From: an uncultured Acetatifactor sp.
GTDB taxonomy: Bacteria > Bacillota > Clostridia > Lachnospirales > Lachnospiraceae
Assembly (NCBI GenBank): GCA_910578185.1
Contig: CAJTPN010000009.1
Coordinates: forward strand, 1-64,000
Length of the DNA: 64,000 bases
Direction: 5' to 3'
The notes beneath the pieces were generated by a model, which did no database searches, was not told the DNA's origin, and saw only the letters and a list, made by a program, of their open reading frames with translations. Shown here piece by piece: positions 14,747 through 24,097 of the stretch; the stretch's first letter is position 1; each line of letters starts with the position of its first letter. Made by a program: the position numbers and the translations under genes.

Positions 14747-16804
14747 TTAATAGCCTAACTGTGTCAGTATAGCATGGGCGTTTTGATTTCCCTTCTGGGC
14801 GGCCTGATGAAACCAGGACACAGCTTCTTCCGGATCCTGTTCTACGCCAACGCCGCTTAAGTAGCAGCATCCCAGATTGTACATGGCGTTGACATGTCCC
14901 TGCTCTGCGGCTTCTTGGTAATATTGGGCCGCCTTCACGGGGTTAGGGGAAACGCCCATGCCTTGCGTGTAGTAGTTGCCCATATTGTACTGGGCGGCGG
15001 CATTGCCCTGTTCCGCGGCTTTCATAAACCACTGGGCGGACTTTTTAGCGTTCGGTGTTACCCCTAATCCCTGTGCGTAAAAGCATCCCATAAGGAATTG
15101 GGCCTCTGAGTCCTCCTGTTTGGCTGCCATCTCATACCATTTGGCAGCCTTTGTGTAATCCTGTGGAACGCCGGTACCGTTTTTGTAATAGGAGCCTAAA
15201 TTGTATTGGGAGTTAAGATGGCCCTGGTTGCCTGCTTTTTCAAACCATTTTGCAGCCATGGCAAAATCCTGTGGCACCCCCAGGCCCCTTGCGTAATAGG
15301 TGCCCAAGGTATACTGTGCATCCATCCCGCCTTGTTTGGCAAGCTTTTCAAACAATTCTGCAGCCTTCTGATAATCCTGTTCCACGCCGGTACCGTTGGC
15401 ATAACAGCAGGCCAGGTTGTTTAGCGCGTCCATATTGTCCTGCAGGGCAGCTTTTTCATACCATTTTACGGCTTCTTCTTCGTCCTGCTCCACGCCGATA
15501 CCGTGGTCGTAAGCGTACCCCAGGTTAAACTGTGCCCGGTCATATCCCTGCAGGGCGGCTTTTTCATACCATTTTGCTGCTTCCGCGCTGTCTTGTTCCA
15601 CGCCATTCCCATCGTCGTAGAGGCATCCCAGATTAAAGGCGGCGTAGACATTTTCGTCGGCTGCTTTTCGGTACCATTCCGCAGCGGTCTTGTAGTCCTG
15701 TCCCACGCTGCGTCCGTGCTCATAGATGATGCCAAGACTATACATTGCATCTGCACTGCCCAATTCTGCGGCTTTTTGAAACCATTCAAAAGCCGATTTG
15801 TCGTCCTGTGGAACGCCGGTGCCGTTTTCGTAGCACAGGGCCAGGTTGTACTGAGCGTAGTGATCTCCTTGCATGGCGGCTTTTGTGTACCATTCCACGG
15901 CCAGTTCGTAGTCCTGCGGGACGCCCTGGCCTTTTTCATAACAATATCCAAGACTGAATTGCCCGTCTGCATCTCCCAGTTGGGCCGCCTTTTGGTACCA
16001 TTCCGCAGCAGCTTTGTAATCCTGTGCCATTCCTTTGCCGTCATTGTAAAGGGTTCCCATGGCATACATGGCCAGGGCATAGTTTTTGTCCGCAGCTTCT
16101 TGGTACAGTTCGGCAGCAATTTTGTAATTTTGGGTCACGCCCTCGCCGGTTTCGTAGTGGACGGCCAGATTGTATAGGGCGGCGTCATATCCCTGCCGGG
16201 CGGCCTGCTGATAGAGTTCTATTGCTTTGTCCACATCCTTGGGGAGGTGGAGCCCACTGTCGTAGAGATATCCCAGACGGAATTGGGCCTCGTAAAATCC
16301 CTGCTGGGCTGATCGGGTGTACCAATAAACGGCTTTTTCCAGATCCTGTTCTATGCCGGCTGCGAATTGGTAACACCATCCAAGGTAACACTGGGACCAA
16401 GGGTGGTCTCCGTCGGCGGCTTTTTGATACCAATAGACGGCTTTTTCATAACTTTGTTCCACACCCTGCCCGCGTTTGTAGCAGTTTGCCAAGTTGTTCT
16501 GAGCGTCCACGTCGCCTCCTTGGGCGGCTTTTTCATACCAATAAACGGCTTTAACGTTATCCACTTCCACGCCGCGTCCTGTCTCGTAACTGTAGCCCAA
16601 GCTGCGCTGTGCGGCTGCAATCCCTTGCTGCGCGGCTTTTTCGTGCCACTGTGCGGCTGCAGTAAAGTCTTTCGCCACCTTCCAGCCTTTTTTGTAGCAG
16701 TCGCCCAGAGTGGCCTGTGCCTGCCCGTAGCCTGACTCGGCGGAAGCAATACAGTCTTTTATATCAAATCCTTCGTCATATATGTCCAAGTCATAAGGTA
16801 TCAT
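14747..16804 (-). CDS. Sel1/TPR-like repeat protein
   Basis: 685 residues consisting almost wholly of about 18 Sel1-like repeats of 36 residues. Each follows the pattern A-x-W-Y-x-K-A-A-x-x-G-x-x-x-A-Q-x-x-L-G-x-x-Y-x-x-G-x-G-V-x-Q-D. Sel1 solenoids bind proteins and act as scaffolds in signalling or in host contact; no enzyme domain is present. The start at 16804 is fixed by GGAGG six bases upstream. An upstream ATG at 16897 adds 31 residues but has no ribosome binding site. No signal peptide is seen. It lies 98 bases behind the GH28 gene and may be co-transcribed. The very even repeats suggest recent expansion. Confidence 0.88.
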   Translation of the reverse strand: MIPYDLDIYDEGFDIKDCIASAESGYGQAQATLGDCYKKGWKVAKDFTAAAQWHEKAAQQGIAAAQRSLGYSYETGRGVEVDNVKAVYWYEKAAQGGDVDAQNNLANCYKRGQGVEQSYEKAVYWYQKAADGDHPWSQCYLGWCYQFAAGIEQDLEKAVYWYTRSAQQGFYEAQFRLGYLYDSGLHLPKDVDKAIELYQQAARQGYDAALYNLAVHYETGEGVTQNYKIAAELYQEAADKNYALAMYAMGTLYNDGKGMAQDYKAAAEWYQKAAQLGDADGQFSLGYCYEKGQGVPQDYELAVEWYTKAAMQGDHYAQYNLALCYENGTGVPQDDKSAFEWFQKAAELGSADAMYSLGIIYEHGRSVGQDYKTAAEWYRKAADENVYAAFNLGCLYDDGNGVEQDSAEAAKWYEKAALQGYDRAQFNLGYAYDHGIGVEQDEEEAVKWYEKAALQDNMDALNNLACCYANGTGVEQDYQKAAELFEKLAKQGGMDAQYTLGTYYARGLGVPQDFAMAAKWFEKAGNQGHLNSQYNLGSYYKNGTGVPQDYTKAAKWYEMAAKQEDSEAQFLMGCFYAQGLGVTPNAKKSAQWFMKAAEQGNAAAQYNMGNYYTQGMGVSPNPVKAAQYYQEAAEQGHVNAMYNLGCCYLSGVGVEQDPEEAVSWFHQAAQKGNQNAHAILTQLGY

Positions 16805-16902
16805 ATTGAGCCTCCATTCCAGTTCCGGCACTATAGCGCCTGCAAATACAATGTCTGAATTTTCTTTCCGGCGCTTGCGTTTAGGGACTGTTTTCATTTA
16901 CT

Positions 16903-19743
16903 TTAATTTGTTTTGGGTTTCGCAACTGTGATTTGTATCCGTGTTCTTTCCGGTATGATGCCATCGTTTACGGTGAAAATCATGGTATGATGCCCTGTCT
17001 GCTGCTCGGTTGGGGTCCAGGTGAATTCTTTTTTCACCGGGTCAAATGCCGCGCCCCAGGGAAGATTTTCACAGTACAGGGTAAGCGGTATGTTTATGCC
17101 CTTTACACTGTGGTTGATACGGGCGGCTTTTTCGTTGTAGATCATGCCGCTGTCCCCCTGAGGTGAAACGTCCATGGCAGGGTGGCGCACCGTCAGAGTC
17201 AAAGTACAGGTTTCCCCGGGGACGATGTAAATGGGAGCCACCGGTTGTATAAAGGGACGGTACACTGTCAGCGGCAGGGGGTAGTGATCGGTATCCACCG
17301 CAAACTGATAGCCGGTTTCCAGGCAGGGCGATGTTGGGTAAGGATAGAGACTGTCCTGGGGCGTGCCTGGAGCCGGGGCATGAATTTCGATTTCCAAAAC
17401 CTTGTGGGTAAGGCTGCAGGCTGGACCCTGCTGGCAGGAAGCCTCCGGTCTGCGGTCAGCGTCATTGGTACAGCTTTCATGGAACGTAAGCGGTTTTCCC
17501 ATTTTCAGCCCGGTGACCTTGGTGGTAAAATAGGGCTGTTCCGGTACATTCTCCTCATTGGTATGTCGTCTGTAATGGTGCGTGATCAAAGCAATGGGAG
17601 AGACAAGGTGGTTACAAAAGGCTTCCATGCCGTCTAAGCAGACATCATTTACATCATCCAACACACAGACATGCCTTTCGTCAGGTGTCTTACAGGAGAG
17701 TTTGATATCCCGCAAAGTCAGTCCGGTGACGTGTCTGGCAAAGATGCCGTAGGCTGGCAGAATTCCCCAGTTGCTTGGCTCTGGATAGACATCGGGGAGC
17801 TCCGGTATGTTGTAGGCGTCAGGTTTCCAACAGTTTCCCTCCACATCCCAGTCCGCCCGGGGCAGAAGGCCTTCGTTTTTTAAGAAAAAGGTATTTACCA
17901 GCCACGGGAGGTTTTGTACCTGCTCTTTGGCGTGGAACTGAGAATATTTCCAGTCTGTGTTGAGCTGTCGCTGCTCCACGGCATGTTCCATGGTCAGGCC
18001 GCCTCTGTATTCCACGGAAATGTTTTCCAGTACCACATTCTCAATATGGGAATCCGTCAAGCCCATGAGCAGGATGGGGTAGCGGGGATCCGCGTTGGTG
18101 ATGGTTACATTTCGGATTCGTACATTTTTTATGGATGCAAGCGATTCACATCCGATGGCGTTGGCGTACAAGGGCAAATCTTTCTTTTCAATCTCATGGG
18201 ACAGGTCGATTTCGTAAGTGCCGTTTACGTCGGACTGGGCCAAATGGGACTTTAGCCGGTTTGGGTCAGAAGGCGGCGTTTGGTCATGGGGCGTATGATT
18301 TTGGCCTGTGGTAAAGTGGTCCTGGGCGGAAGTTTGATTATCCTTTGACCCACACCATGTTTTCAGGTAATAGCGCCCGTCCTGCAGGCCGTAATTCACC
18401 GGATTGCATGTCACGGGGCTTGCCTCGTCGATAATCTCAAAGAAAGAATGGCCGTCCACGGTAACGGTTTTGGTCCGGTTGTAATGGGGGGCGTAACGTT
18501 TGGCCGGGTAGCAAAGACAGGAAGGGGTATTGGGGAGAACCCATTTTAGACCATCCAGTCGTACATTTGGCTCTGTCGGCGGATAATCCGCAGCGGCGTT
18601 TGCCCCGGTCACGGGGAATCTGGCCCGGTCCCCTGCCCGCAGGAAGATGGGAGAGCTGGATACATTGTCCAGCGTGCAATCTTCAAAGATTACATCCGTC
18701 AGGGAAGAACAATCCACCGATTCCATGCAGAAACCTCTGGAGCGGTCAAATTTAACACGACGAATGGTGACAAGGTGATAACCGCAGGTGGATTCGGTGC
18801 CGAATTTAACCCGGCCTGTTGGGCCGCAGCGGTCCGTTGCAATCAGCTTGTCGCGGGTATATGCCCCGGCATATACGCTTCCCGCGTCATAGCCGCTGAC
18901 CACACAGTCTTCAATCAGCACATTTTTAAGCGGCATAAAGGTACCGGCCCCAAAGGAAGCCTTCAGACACAGACCGTCGTCGGTGAGAGAATTACAGGTG
19001 GTATGCCGCAGGGTTACATTTTGGCAGCAGTCGATATCAAAAGCGTCTCTTGTGGTGTCCAGCAGGACATTGTCCACATACAGGTTTTCGCAACCCGTAG
19101 CAATGATGGCAAAGTGCCCTCCGATAGTGAAGGAGAAGTCGGTCAAAACAATATTTTTGCAGCGAACCAGAGCGATCCCTTTGTTGCCGAACCACTCACC
19201 CTGATGCCCGTTTTCTGTTCGCAATAAAGGATCCGGAGGATCCCCGCCCTGCAGGACATATTCCAGCATATCATTTTCTTCACAAAAACGCCCTCCGGTC
19301 AAGAGTCCTTTTCCGCAAATCATAATATTTTCCAAATCTGCTCCGTAGAGGAGACTGTTGGCAAAATAGGAATGTCCGTGATCCTGGACACCAACATAGG
19401 GGTTTACCTCCGGCTCCTCATAATTGCCGCCCTCCCCGGATTGTTTTTCATAGAAATGAGTGATGTCTGTTTTGGCGGCGGCAAGTGTTGCGCCTTCTTC
19501 CAGGTAAAGATTTACATTACTTTGAAGCAGGATTGTATAAGTATAATAGGTCCCTTTTGGAATTACCACGGTACCGCCTTTGGCGGATGCCGCGCAGATA
19601 GCCGCGTTGATGGCGCGGGTATTCTCCTCGGGGACGCTGTCTTTTGAGGCGCCAAAGTCCGTAATGGGAAAGAGATTTCCCTTTTCCAGATCTTTGGGGC
19701 GTATGGAGGCGCCGGTGGCCTCCGGAATCTTGTAATCAGGCAT
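16903..19743 (-). CDS. GH28-like polygalacturonase-type protein with C-terminal Ig-like domain, no signal peptide
   Basis: 946 residues, about twice a normal GH28 enzyme. It opens with the pectate-lyase-3-like block ITDFGASKDSVPEENTRAINAA and TVVIPKGTYY, then a right-handed beta-helix. Acidic pairs fit the GH28 active site: TTRDAFDID and SLTDDGLCLK, then GRVKFGTEST in place of the usual R-I-K. The usual G-H-G is not clear, so the activity may differ from polygalacturonase. The last ~110 residues form a He_PIG/cadherin-like module (FTWTPTEQQTGHH). No secretion signal, so it likely works on imported oligosaccharides. ATG 19743 follows AAAGGAACC. No transporter genes are near. Confidence 0.8.
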   Translation of the reverse strand: MPDYKIPEATGASIRPKDLEKGNLFPITDFGASKDSVPEENTRAINAAICAASAKGGTVVIPKGTYYTYTILLQSNVNLYLEEGATLAAAKTDITHFYEKQSGEGGNYEEPEVNPYVGVQDHGHSYFANSLLYGADLENIMICGKGLLTGGRFCEENDMLEYVLQGGDPPDPLLRTENGHQGEWFGNKGIALVRCKNIVLTDFSFTIGGHFAIIATGCENLYVDNVLLDTTRDAFDIDCCQNVTLRHTTCNSLTDDGLCLKASFGAGTFMPLKNVLIEDCVVSGYDAGSVYAGAYTRDKLIATDRCGPTGRVKFGTESTCGYHLVTIRRVKFDRSRGFCMESVDCSSLTDVIFEDCTLDNVSSSPIFLRAGDRARFPVTGANAAADYPPTEPNVRLDGLKWVLPNTPSCLCYPAKRYAPHYNRTKTVTVDGHSFFEIIDEASPVTCNPVNYGLQDGRYYLKTWCGSKDNQTSAQDHFTTGQNHTPHDQTPPSDPNRLKSHLAQSDVNGTYEIDLSHEIEKKDLPLYANAIGCESLASIKNVRIRNVTITNADPRYPILLMGLTDSHIENVVLENISVEYRGGLTMEHAVEQRQLNTDWKYSQFHAKEQVQNLPWLVNTFFLKNEGLLPRADWDVEGNCWKPDAYNIPELPDVYPEPSNWGILPAYGIFARHVTGLTLRDIKLSCKTPDERHVCVLDDVNDVCLDGMEAFCNHLVSPIALITHHYRRHTNEENVPEQPYFTTKVTGLKMGKPLTFHESCTNDADRRPEASCQQGPACSLTHKVLEIEIHAPAPGTPQDSLYPYPTSPCLETGYQFAVDTDHYPLPLTVYRPFIQPVAPIYIVPGETCTLTLTVRHPAMDVSPQGDSGMIYNEKAARINHSVKGINIPLTLYCENLPWGAAFDPVKKEFTWTPTEQQTGHHTMIFTVNDGIIPERTRIQITVAKPKTN

Positions 19744-19853
19744 ATTCCGGTTCCTTTCCAGAGTAAATTTGAAAGTGGGCGAGGCGGCAAGACACCACGT
19801 GGGCCTTACGCTGCCGCCAACATCCCTGACAAGCGGATACGGCAGTCAGCGAA

Positions 19854-21551
19854 TCAAAGTACTGCCGTGATCTCTGCCGTCAGGTATTTCTGTACAAATT
19901 CATTCATCGGGCAGGGCCTGCTGTAATAAAATCCTTGAATATAGTCGGGATTCAAGGTGTTAATCTGCGTCAGCTCGTCACGGGTTTCGATGCCTTCCAC
20001 CACCAGGTTCAGGCCGATCCGGTGAACCATTTTGATGATATGGATCAGCAGTTCGTGCTCATAGTCGTTGCGCAGCGCTTTGACGGTAAAGCTGCGGTCG
20101 ATCTTGATGATGTTGGGGCGCAGATTCCCAATGTTGATCAGATTGGAATAGCCTGTGCCGAAGTCGTCCAGTGCAATGCTCACTCCCAGTTTTTTCAGCT
20201 TTTTCCAAACGTTCTGCACTACGGGGGTGTTTTCCAGATGTCCGCTTTCCGTCAGCTCCACGATCAGGCAGGTGGGCGGCATTTGGGCCTGCTCCAATGC
20301 CTCGGAAATGTCCTCGTAGAGGGGACTTTTGAGAAGCTGTATGTAGGAAAGGTTGACGGAGATTACAAAGTCGGGATATTTTTCCCGACATTTCTTGCAC
20401 ATTTCCAGGGCATTTTTCAGAATCCATTTCCCTACGGGAATGATCAGCCCGCTTTCCTCCAGGATGGAGACCAGCTCCAGAGGAGATACATATTCTCCGG
20501 TCTGGGTGCGGAAACGCAGTAAGGTTTCGGCGGCGAACAATTCCCCGTCGGTGGATACCACGATGGGCTGAAAGTAGAGTTCAAATCCTTTGAAATCTTC
20601 CTCCAGGGATTTGCGCAGGCTGCTGCGCAGATAACGGATGCGCAGAAAGTTTTCATAATCTGCGGACTGGAATAAATATAATTGATTCTTGCCGCGATTT
20701 TTTGCTTCCGTCAGGGCGAATTCCGAGAATTTCGTGGTCTGGCTGTAATTTTTGGCGTCTTCCGATTTCAGTTCTTTTAAGGATACTAATCCTGCGGAGA
20801 TGGTGTAGATCGCCTTATATTGTTCCGAAGAGATCACACGGTCCACTGCGGAACGAATATCGTGGTAAAGCTGGTTCATTTCCTCATATCCGGCGCCGGA
20901 CAGATCCAGTATCAGGAATTCATCGGAGACGATACGGTAGGCAGTTTGAAAGGGGTGCAGGCATTGCTTGATACAGTCGGCCACCGCCCGCAGTACAAAG
21001 TTGCCGTATTCCGAGCCGTGCCTTTCGTTGATAATTTTGAAATCATCGATGCCGATGCGCAGAAAATTGGCGTTTTTGAACTGGTCTCCCAGAAGCTTTA
21101 GATGTTCCTGAAGGGAACTTTCTCCTTTGAGACCACTGACATTGTCTGCTTTCTGCTTTTGACCGATTTCGTTGATACAGCCGATCATCAACTGGGAAGC
21201 GCCGTCAGGTGAGCGGAGAATACGCCCTTTCACGTTGATCCAGACAGGAGAGCCGTCCACGCCGATCCAGCGGTACTCCAGGTTGCGTTCGCTGCGCTGA
21301 CCGGAGGCTACTTTTTTCATGTCGTCCGCAAGCAGAGCAATATCGTCCGGATAGGTGAAAGAACTGATCGTATTGGCAACATTGTGGAATCTGTTTGCAG
21401 GCATTCGAAATCGTTTCAGTGCCCGCTGACTGATATAATAGGTATCGCCGGATATATCGTAAACATAGAGATAATCGTTCATGCAAAGTGAAAATTCCTC
21501 CGCAATATCACAAAAATCTTCAAATGTCGGATTCCTGTACTCCCTCTCCAT
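19854..21551 (-). CDS. PAS-GGDEF-EAL c-di-GMP protein with degenerate GGDEF
   Basis: 565 residues with no membrane segment. Residues ~20-130 are a PAS-like sensor (YVYDISGDTYYISQRALKRF). The GGDEF domain follows, with its signature changed to VSDEF, so diguanylate cyclase activity is unlikely; it may bind GTP and regulate. The EAL domain (from ~310) has AAETLLRF in place of EALLRW but keeps ELTES, DDFGTGYSN, KIDRSF, VVEGIET and QGFYYSRP, so phosphodiesterase activity on c-di-GMP is likely. The start has AAAGGAAATAA upstream. Two chemoreceptors elsewhere in the window fit a motile or surface-sensing cell. Transcribed alone. Confidence 0.88.
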   Translation of the reverse strand: MEREYRNPTFEDFCDIAEEFSLCMNDYLYVYDISGDTYYISQRALKRFRMPANRFHNVANTISSFTYPDDIALLADDMKKVASGQRSERNLEYRWIGVDGSPVWINVKGRILRSPDGASQLMIGCINEIGQKQKADNVSGLKGESSLQEHLKLLGDQFKNANFLRIGIDDFKIINERHGSEYGNFVLRAVADCIKQCLHPFQTAYRIVSDEFLILDLSGAGYEEMNQLYHDIRSAVDRVISSEQYKAIYTISAGLVSLKELKSEDAKNYSQTTKFSEFALTEAKNRGKNQLYLFQSADYENFLRIRYLRSSLRKSLEEDFKGFELYFQPIVVSTDGELFAAETLLRFRTQTGEYVSPLELVSILEESGLIIPVGKWILKNALEMCKKCREKYPDFVISVNLSYIQLLKSPLYEDISEALEQAQMPPTCLIVELTESGHLENTPVVQNVWKKLKKLGVSIALDDFGTGYSNLINIGNLRPNIIKIDRSFTVKALRNDYEHELLIHIIKMVHRIGLNLVVEGIETRDELTQINTLNPDYIQGFYYSRPCPMNEFVQKYLTAEITAVL

Positions 21552-21683
21552 TGAGTTATTTCCTTTCTCTTCCTTGTTTTTTGTTTTGTCAGACTATTTA
21601 TACCTAATTATACTCTTAACTGGGAAAAATACAAGTTATAGTTTGGGGCAGTTATGGATTCAAGAATAATTTTAAGATTTCTC

Positions 21684-21712
21684 TTGACATATGTATGGAG
21701 AAGAGTTATCAT
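21684..21712 (+). promoter_or_regulatory. Promoter of the fatty acid synthesis operon
   Basis: TTGACA (21684-21689), 17 bases, TATCAT (21707-21712). Transcription would begin at about 21719, right at the first FabT-type operator. A weaker second promoter is possible with TTGATA (21739-21744) and the TATA-rich palindrome at 21760-21776. Confidence 0.65.
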
Positions 21713-21720
21713 CCAAAATA

Positions 21721-21750
21721 GTTTGATAATCAAACAAATTGATACTCAAA
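21721..21750 (+). promoter_or_regulatory. FabT-type operators
   Basis: GTTTGATAATCAAAC (21721-21735) is a perfect palindrome around a central A and matches the TTTGA-N-TCAAA pattern known for FabT in streptococci. A second, partial site (TTGA-TAC-TCAA, 21739-21748) follows at once. A fabT-like MarR gene lies at the end of the operon (29832), so autoregulation of the entire cluster in response to long-chain acyl-ACP is likely. Confidence 0.75.
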
Positions 21751-21898
21751 CTATTTCACGTAGTATAGTATACTACAAGGAGAGATTTCCGCTGCGACGT
21801 CCTGGCTTTGGCAGTGACTTGACCAAAGGCGGTTGGGACGCACCGGCAGAAGGAAATATATAAAAAGAAAATAGAAACCGGAAAAGGAGAAAAAGAAG

Positions 21899-22132
21899 AT
21901 GTTGGAGAAATTGAAGGCAGTTATTGAGGAAAAGTTGAATGCAGAAGGCGTGGAGATCACGGAGGAAACTAATTTTAAGGATGATCTGAACGCAGATTCA
22001 CTGGATTTGTTTGAGCTTGTGATGGCTTTGGAAGAAGTGTTTGGCACGGAGATTCCGTCAGAAGATCTGGAAAAGCTGGAGACGGTAGGGGATGTAATGG
22101 AGTATCTGGCAGCCAAGGGTATTGAAGAATGA
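21899..22132 (+). CDS. acpP: Acyl carrier protein
   Basis: 77 acidic residues, the normal ACP length. The DSLD motif gives the phosphopantetheine site at Ser34, followed by the LFELVMALEEVFG helix II that docks to Fab enzymes. It carries the growing acyl chain through the cycle encoded by the next genes. The ribosome binding site GGAGAAAAAGAAG precedes ATG 21899. Its last four bases overlap the fabK start (ATGA), which couples translation of the two. First gene of the operon, consistent with high demand. Confidence 0.97.
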   Translation: MLEKLKAVIEEKLNAEGVEITEETNFKDDLNADSLDLFELVMALEEVFGTEIPSEDLEKLETVGDVMEYLAAKGIEE

Positions 22133-23061
22133 AGACAAAGATAACGGAGCTTTTGGGTATCGAGTATCCTGTCATCCAAGGCGGTATGGCCTGGGTGGCG
22201 GAATACCGGCTTGCATCTGCAGTTTCCGAAGCCGGCGGCCTGGGCTTGATAGGCGCCGGCGGCGCCCCGGCGGAATTTGTCAGGGAACAGATTCAAAAGG
22301 CAAGGGAAGTGACAGGGAAACCTTTTGGCGTCAATATCATGTTGATGAATCCGGAAGCGGATGCCATTGCCCGTGTGGTAGTGGAGGAGGGCGTGAAGGT
22401 GGTGACCACCGGCGCCGGCAATCCGGGTAAATACATGGCTATGTGGAAAGAGGCCGGCGTCAGGGTGATTCCGGTGGTGGCAAGTGTCGCCATGGCAAAG
22501 ATGATGGAGAGGGCCGGAGCGGACGCCGTTGTGGCGGAAGGAATGGAATCCGGCGGACATATCGGCCAGCTTACCACGATGACGCTGGTACCGCAGGTGG
22601 TGGACGGAGTTGGGATTCCGGTGATCGCCGCCGGCGGCATTGCCGACGGCAGAGGCTTTGCCGCCGCAAGGATGCTGGGCGCGGAAGCGGTGCAGATAGG
22701 GACGCGTTTTGTGGTTGCAAAAGAATCTATCGCCCATGAAAATTATAAAAAGAAGATTATTGGGGCGAAGGACATTGATTCTGAGGTGACAGGGATGAGT
22801 CACGGACATCCGGTTCGCCAGCTGCGCAACCAGATGTCAAGGGAATATCTGAAACTGGAGAAAGCGGGTGCTCCCTTTGAAGAGTTGGAGCAGCTCACGC
22901 TGGGTTCGCTCAGAAAGGCAGTGGTAGACGGTGATACCGTAAACGGTACCCTGATGGCGGGACAGATCGCAGGCATGATACATAAAGAACAGACCTGCAG
23001 TGAGATCGTCCGTGAAATCATGGCGGAATATGAAGAGATTATGAGCTCTTTCCGAAACTGA
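22129..23061 (+). CDS. fabK: Enoyl-ACP reductase II (FabK)
   Basis: 310 residues of the FMN-dependent TIM-barrel family that includes FabK and nitronate monooxygenases. Visible blocks are EYPVIQGGMAWV near the N-terminus, GLGLIGAGG, VVAEGMESGGHIG and the phosphate-binding PVIAAGGIADGRG-AEAVQIGTRF. Placement between acpP and fabD identifies it as FabK, which reduces trans-2-enoyl-ACP with NAD(P)H in the last step of each elongation round. No FabI-type reductase is present, so triclosan resistance would be expected from family knowledge. It starts within acpP by a four-base overlap. Confidence 0.93.
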   Translation: MKTKITELLGIEYPVIQGGMAWVAEYRLASAVSEAGGLGLIGAGGAPAEFVREQIQKAREVTGKPFGVNIMLMNPEADAIARVVVEEGVKVVTTGAGNPGKYMAMWKEAGVRVIPVVASVAMAKMMERAGADAVVAEGMESGGHIGQLTTMTLVPQVVDGVGIPVIAAGGIADGRGFAAARMLGAEAVQIGTRFVVAKESIAHENYKKKIIGAKDIDSEVTGMSHGHPVRQLRNQMSREYLKLEKAGAPFEELEQLTLGSLRKAVVDGDTVNGTLMAGQIAGMIHKEQTCSEIVREIMAEYEEIMSSFRN

Positions 23062-23131
23062 AAAGGGCTGTGGTTTGGAAACAGAATAAATAAACAGTCC
23101 TCAGACGGGGACGGAACTGGATTATAAAATT

Positions 23132-24049
23132 ATGGGTAAGACAGCATTTCTATTTCCTGGGCAGGGAGCTCAGTACTGCGGGATGGGCAAAGACTTTTTC
23201 CAGACGTATGACACGGCGAAAAAGGTGTATGTGCAGGCGGGAGAAGCCACGGGTATGGATGTGGCGCAGCTTTGCTTCACGGAAAACGAGGATTTAAATA
23301 TTACGGAGTATACTCAGATTGCCATGCTTGCCACGGAAGTGGCTATTCTCAAGGTATTGGAAGAGAAAGGTCTGAAAGCGGACTGCGCTGCGGGACTGAG
23401 CCTTGGAGAGTACGGCGCGCTGGCTGCGGGGGGAGTGATGGATCTGCCGCAGTTGTTTTGGCTGATCCGCCAGCGGGGGATTTATATGCAGGAGGCATAT
23501 CCTGTGGGCGGCGCCATGAGTGCGGTTCTTGGACTGGATGCGGATGTCATTGGGGAAATCTGTGAAAAGACGGAAGGGATTGTGTCCATAGCAAACGACA
23601 ACTGCCCTGGTCAGATTGTCATCACTGGGGAGGAGAAAGCAGTGGAAGCCGCCGGTGCAAAGCTTTTGGAAGCCGGTGCAAAACGCTGTGTTCCGCTGAA
23701 GGTCAGCGGACCCTTTCACTCAAAGCTGCTTGCGGGAGCCGGGGAAAAGCTGGCGGCAGATCTGCAGGACGTCAGGGTGAGGAATCCGCAGATTCCCTAT
23801 GTATGCAATGTGGATGCGGTATATGTGACGGAGTGTGAACCAATAAAATCGCTTCTGTCAAGACAGGTTTCCGGCACGGTGAGATGGCGGGAAAGCATGG
23901 CGTTGCTGCTGGCGGACGGCGTGGATACGTTTGTGGAGATTGGGCCGGGAAAGACGCTGGCGGGTTTTTTGAAGAAGATGAACCGGGAAGCCAGGGTGTT
24001 CAGCGTTGGGACAGTTGAGGATATGGAACGGTTGATGCAAGCTTTGTAA
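23132..24049 (+). CDS. fabD: Malonyl-CoA:ACP transacylase
   Basis: 305 residues with the FabD layout: FPGQGAQ near the N-terminus, the nucleophile Ser90 in GLSLGEY, the arginine in LIRQRG, and catalytic His197 in SGPFHSKLL. It moves malonyl groups from CoA to ACP to feed FabH and FabF. A C-terminal VEIGPGKTLAGF block is typical. ATG 23132 lies 70 bases after fabK. The stop abuts the ATG at 24050, although fabG probably starts further in. Confidence 0.96.
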   Translation: MGKTAFLFPGQGAQYCGMGKDFFQTYDTAKKVYVQAGEATGMDVAQLCFTENEDLNITEYTQIAMLATEVAILKVLEEKGLKADCAAGLSLGEYGALAAGGVMDLPQLFWLIRQRGIYMQEAYPVGGAMSAVLGLDADVIGEICEKTEGIVSIANDNCPGQIVITGEEKAVEAAGAKLLEAGAKRCVPLKVSGPFHSKLLAGAGEKLAADLQDVRVRNPQIPYVCNVDAVYVTECEPIKSLLSRQVSGTVRWRESMALLLADGVDTFVEIGPGKTLAGFLKKMNREARVFSVGTVEDMERLMQAL

Positions 24050-24097
24050 ATGAGAATAGTGACAGAAATGGGCATGAGTGAGGACGGAGGGAAGAAC

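Noticed and set aside
15466..16177. Long frames in other phases within the Sel1 gene
   Set aside because: Repeat periodicity (108 bases) keeps other phases open; residues show no domain.
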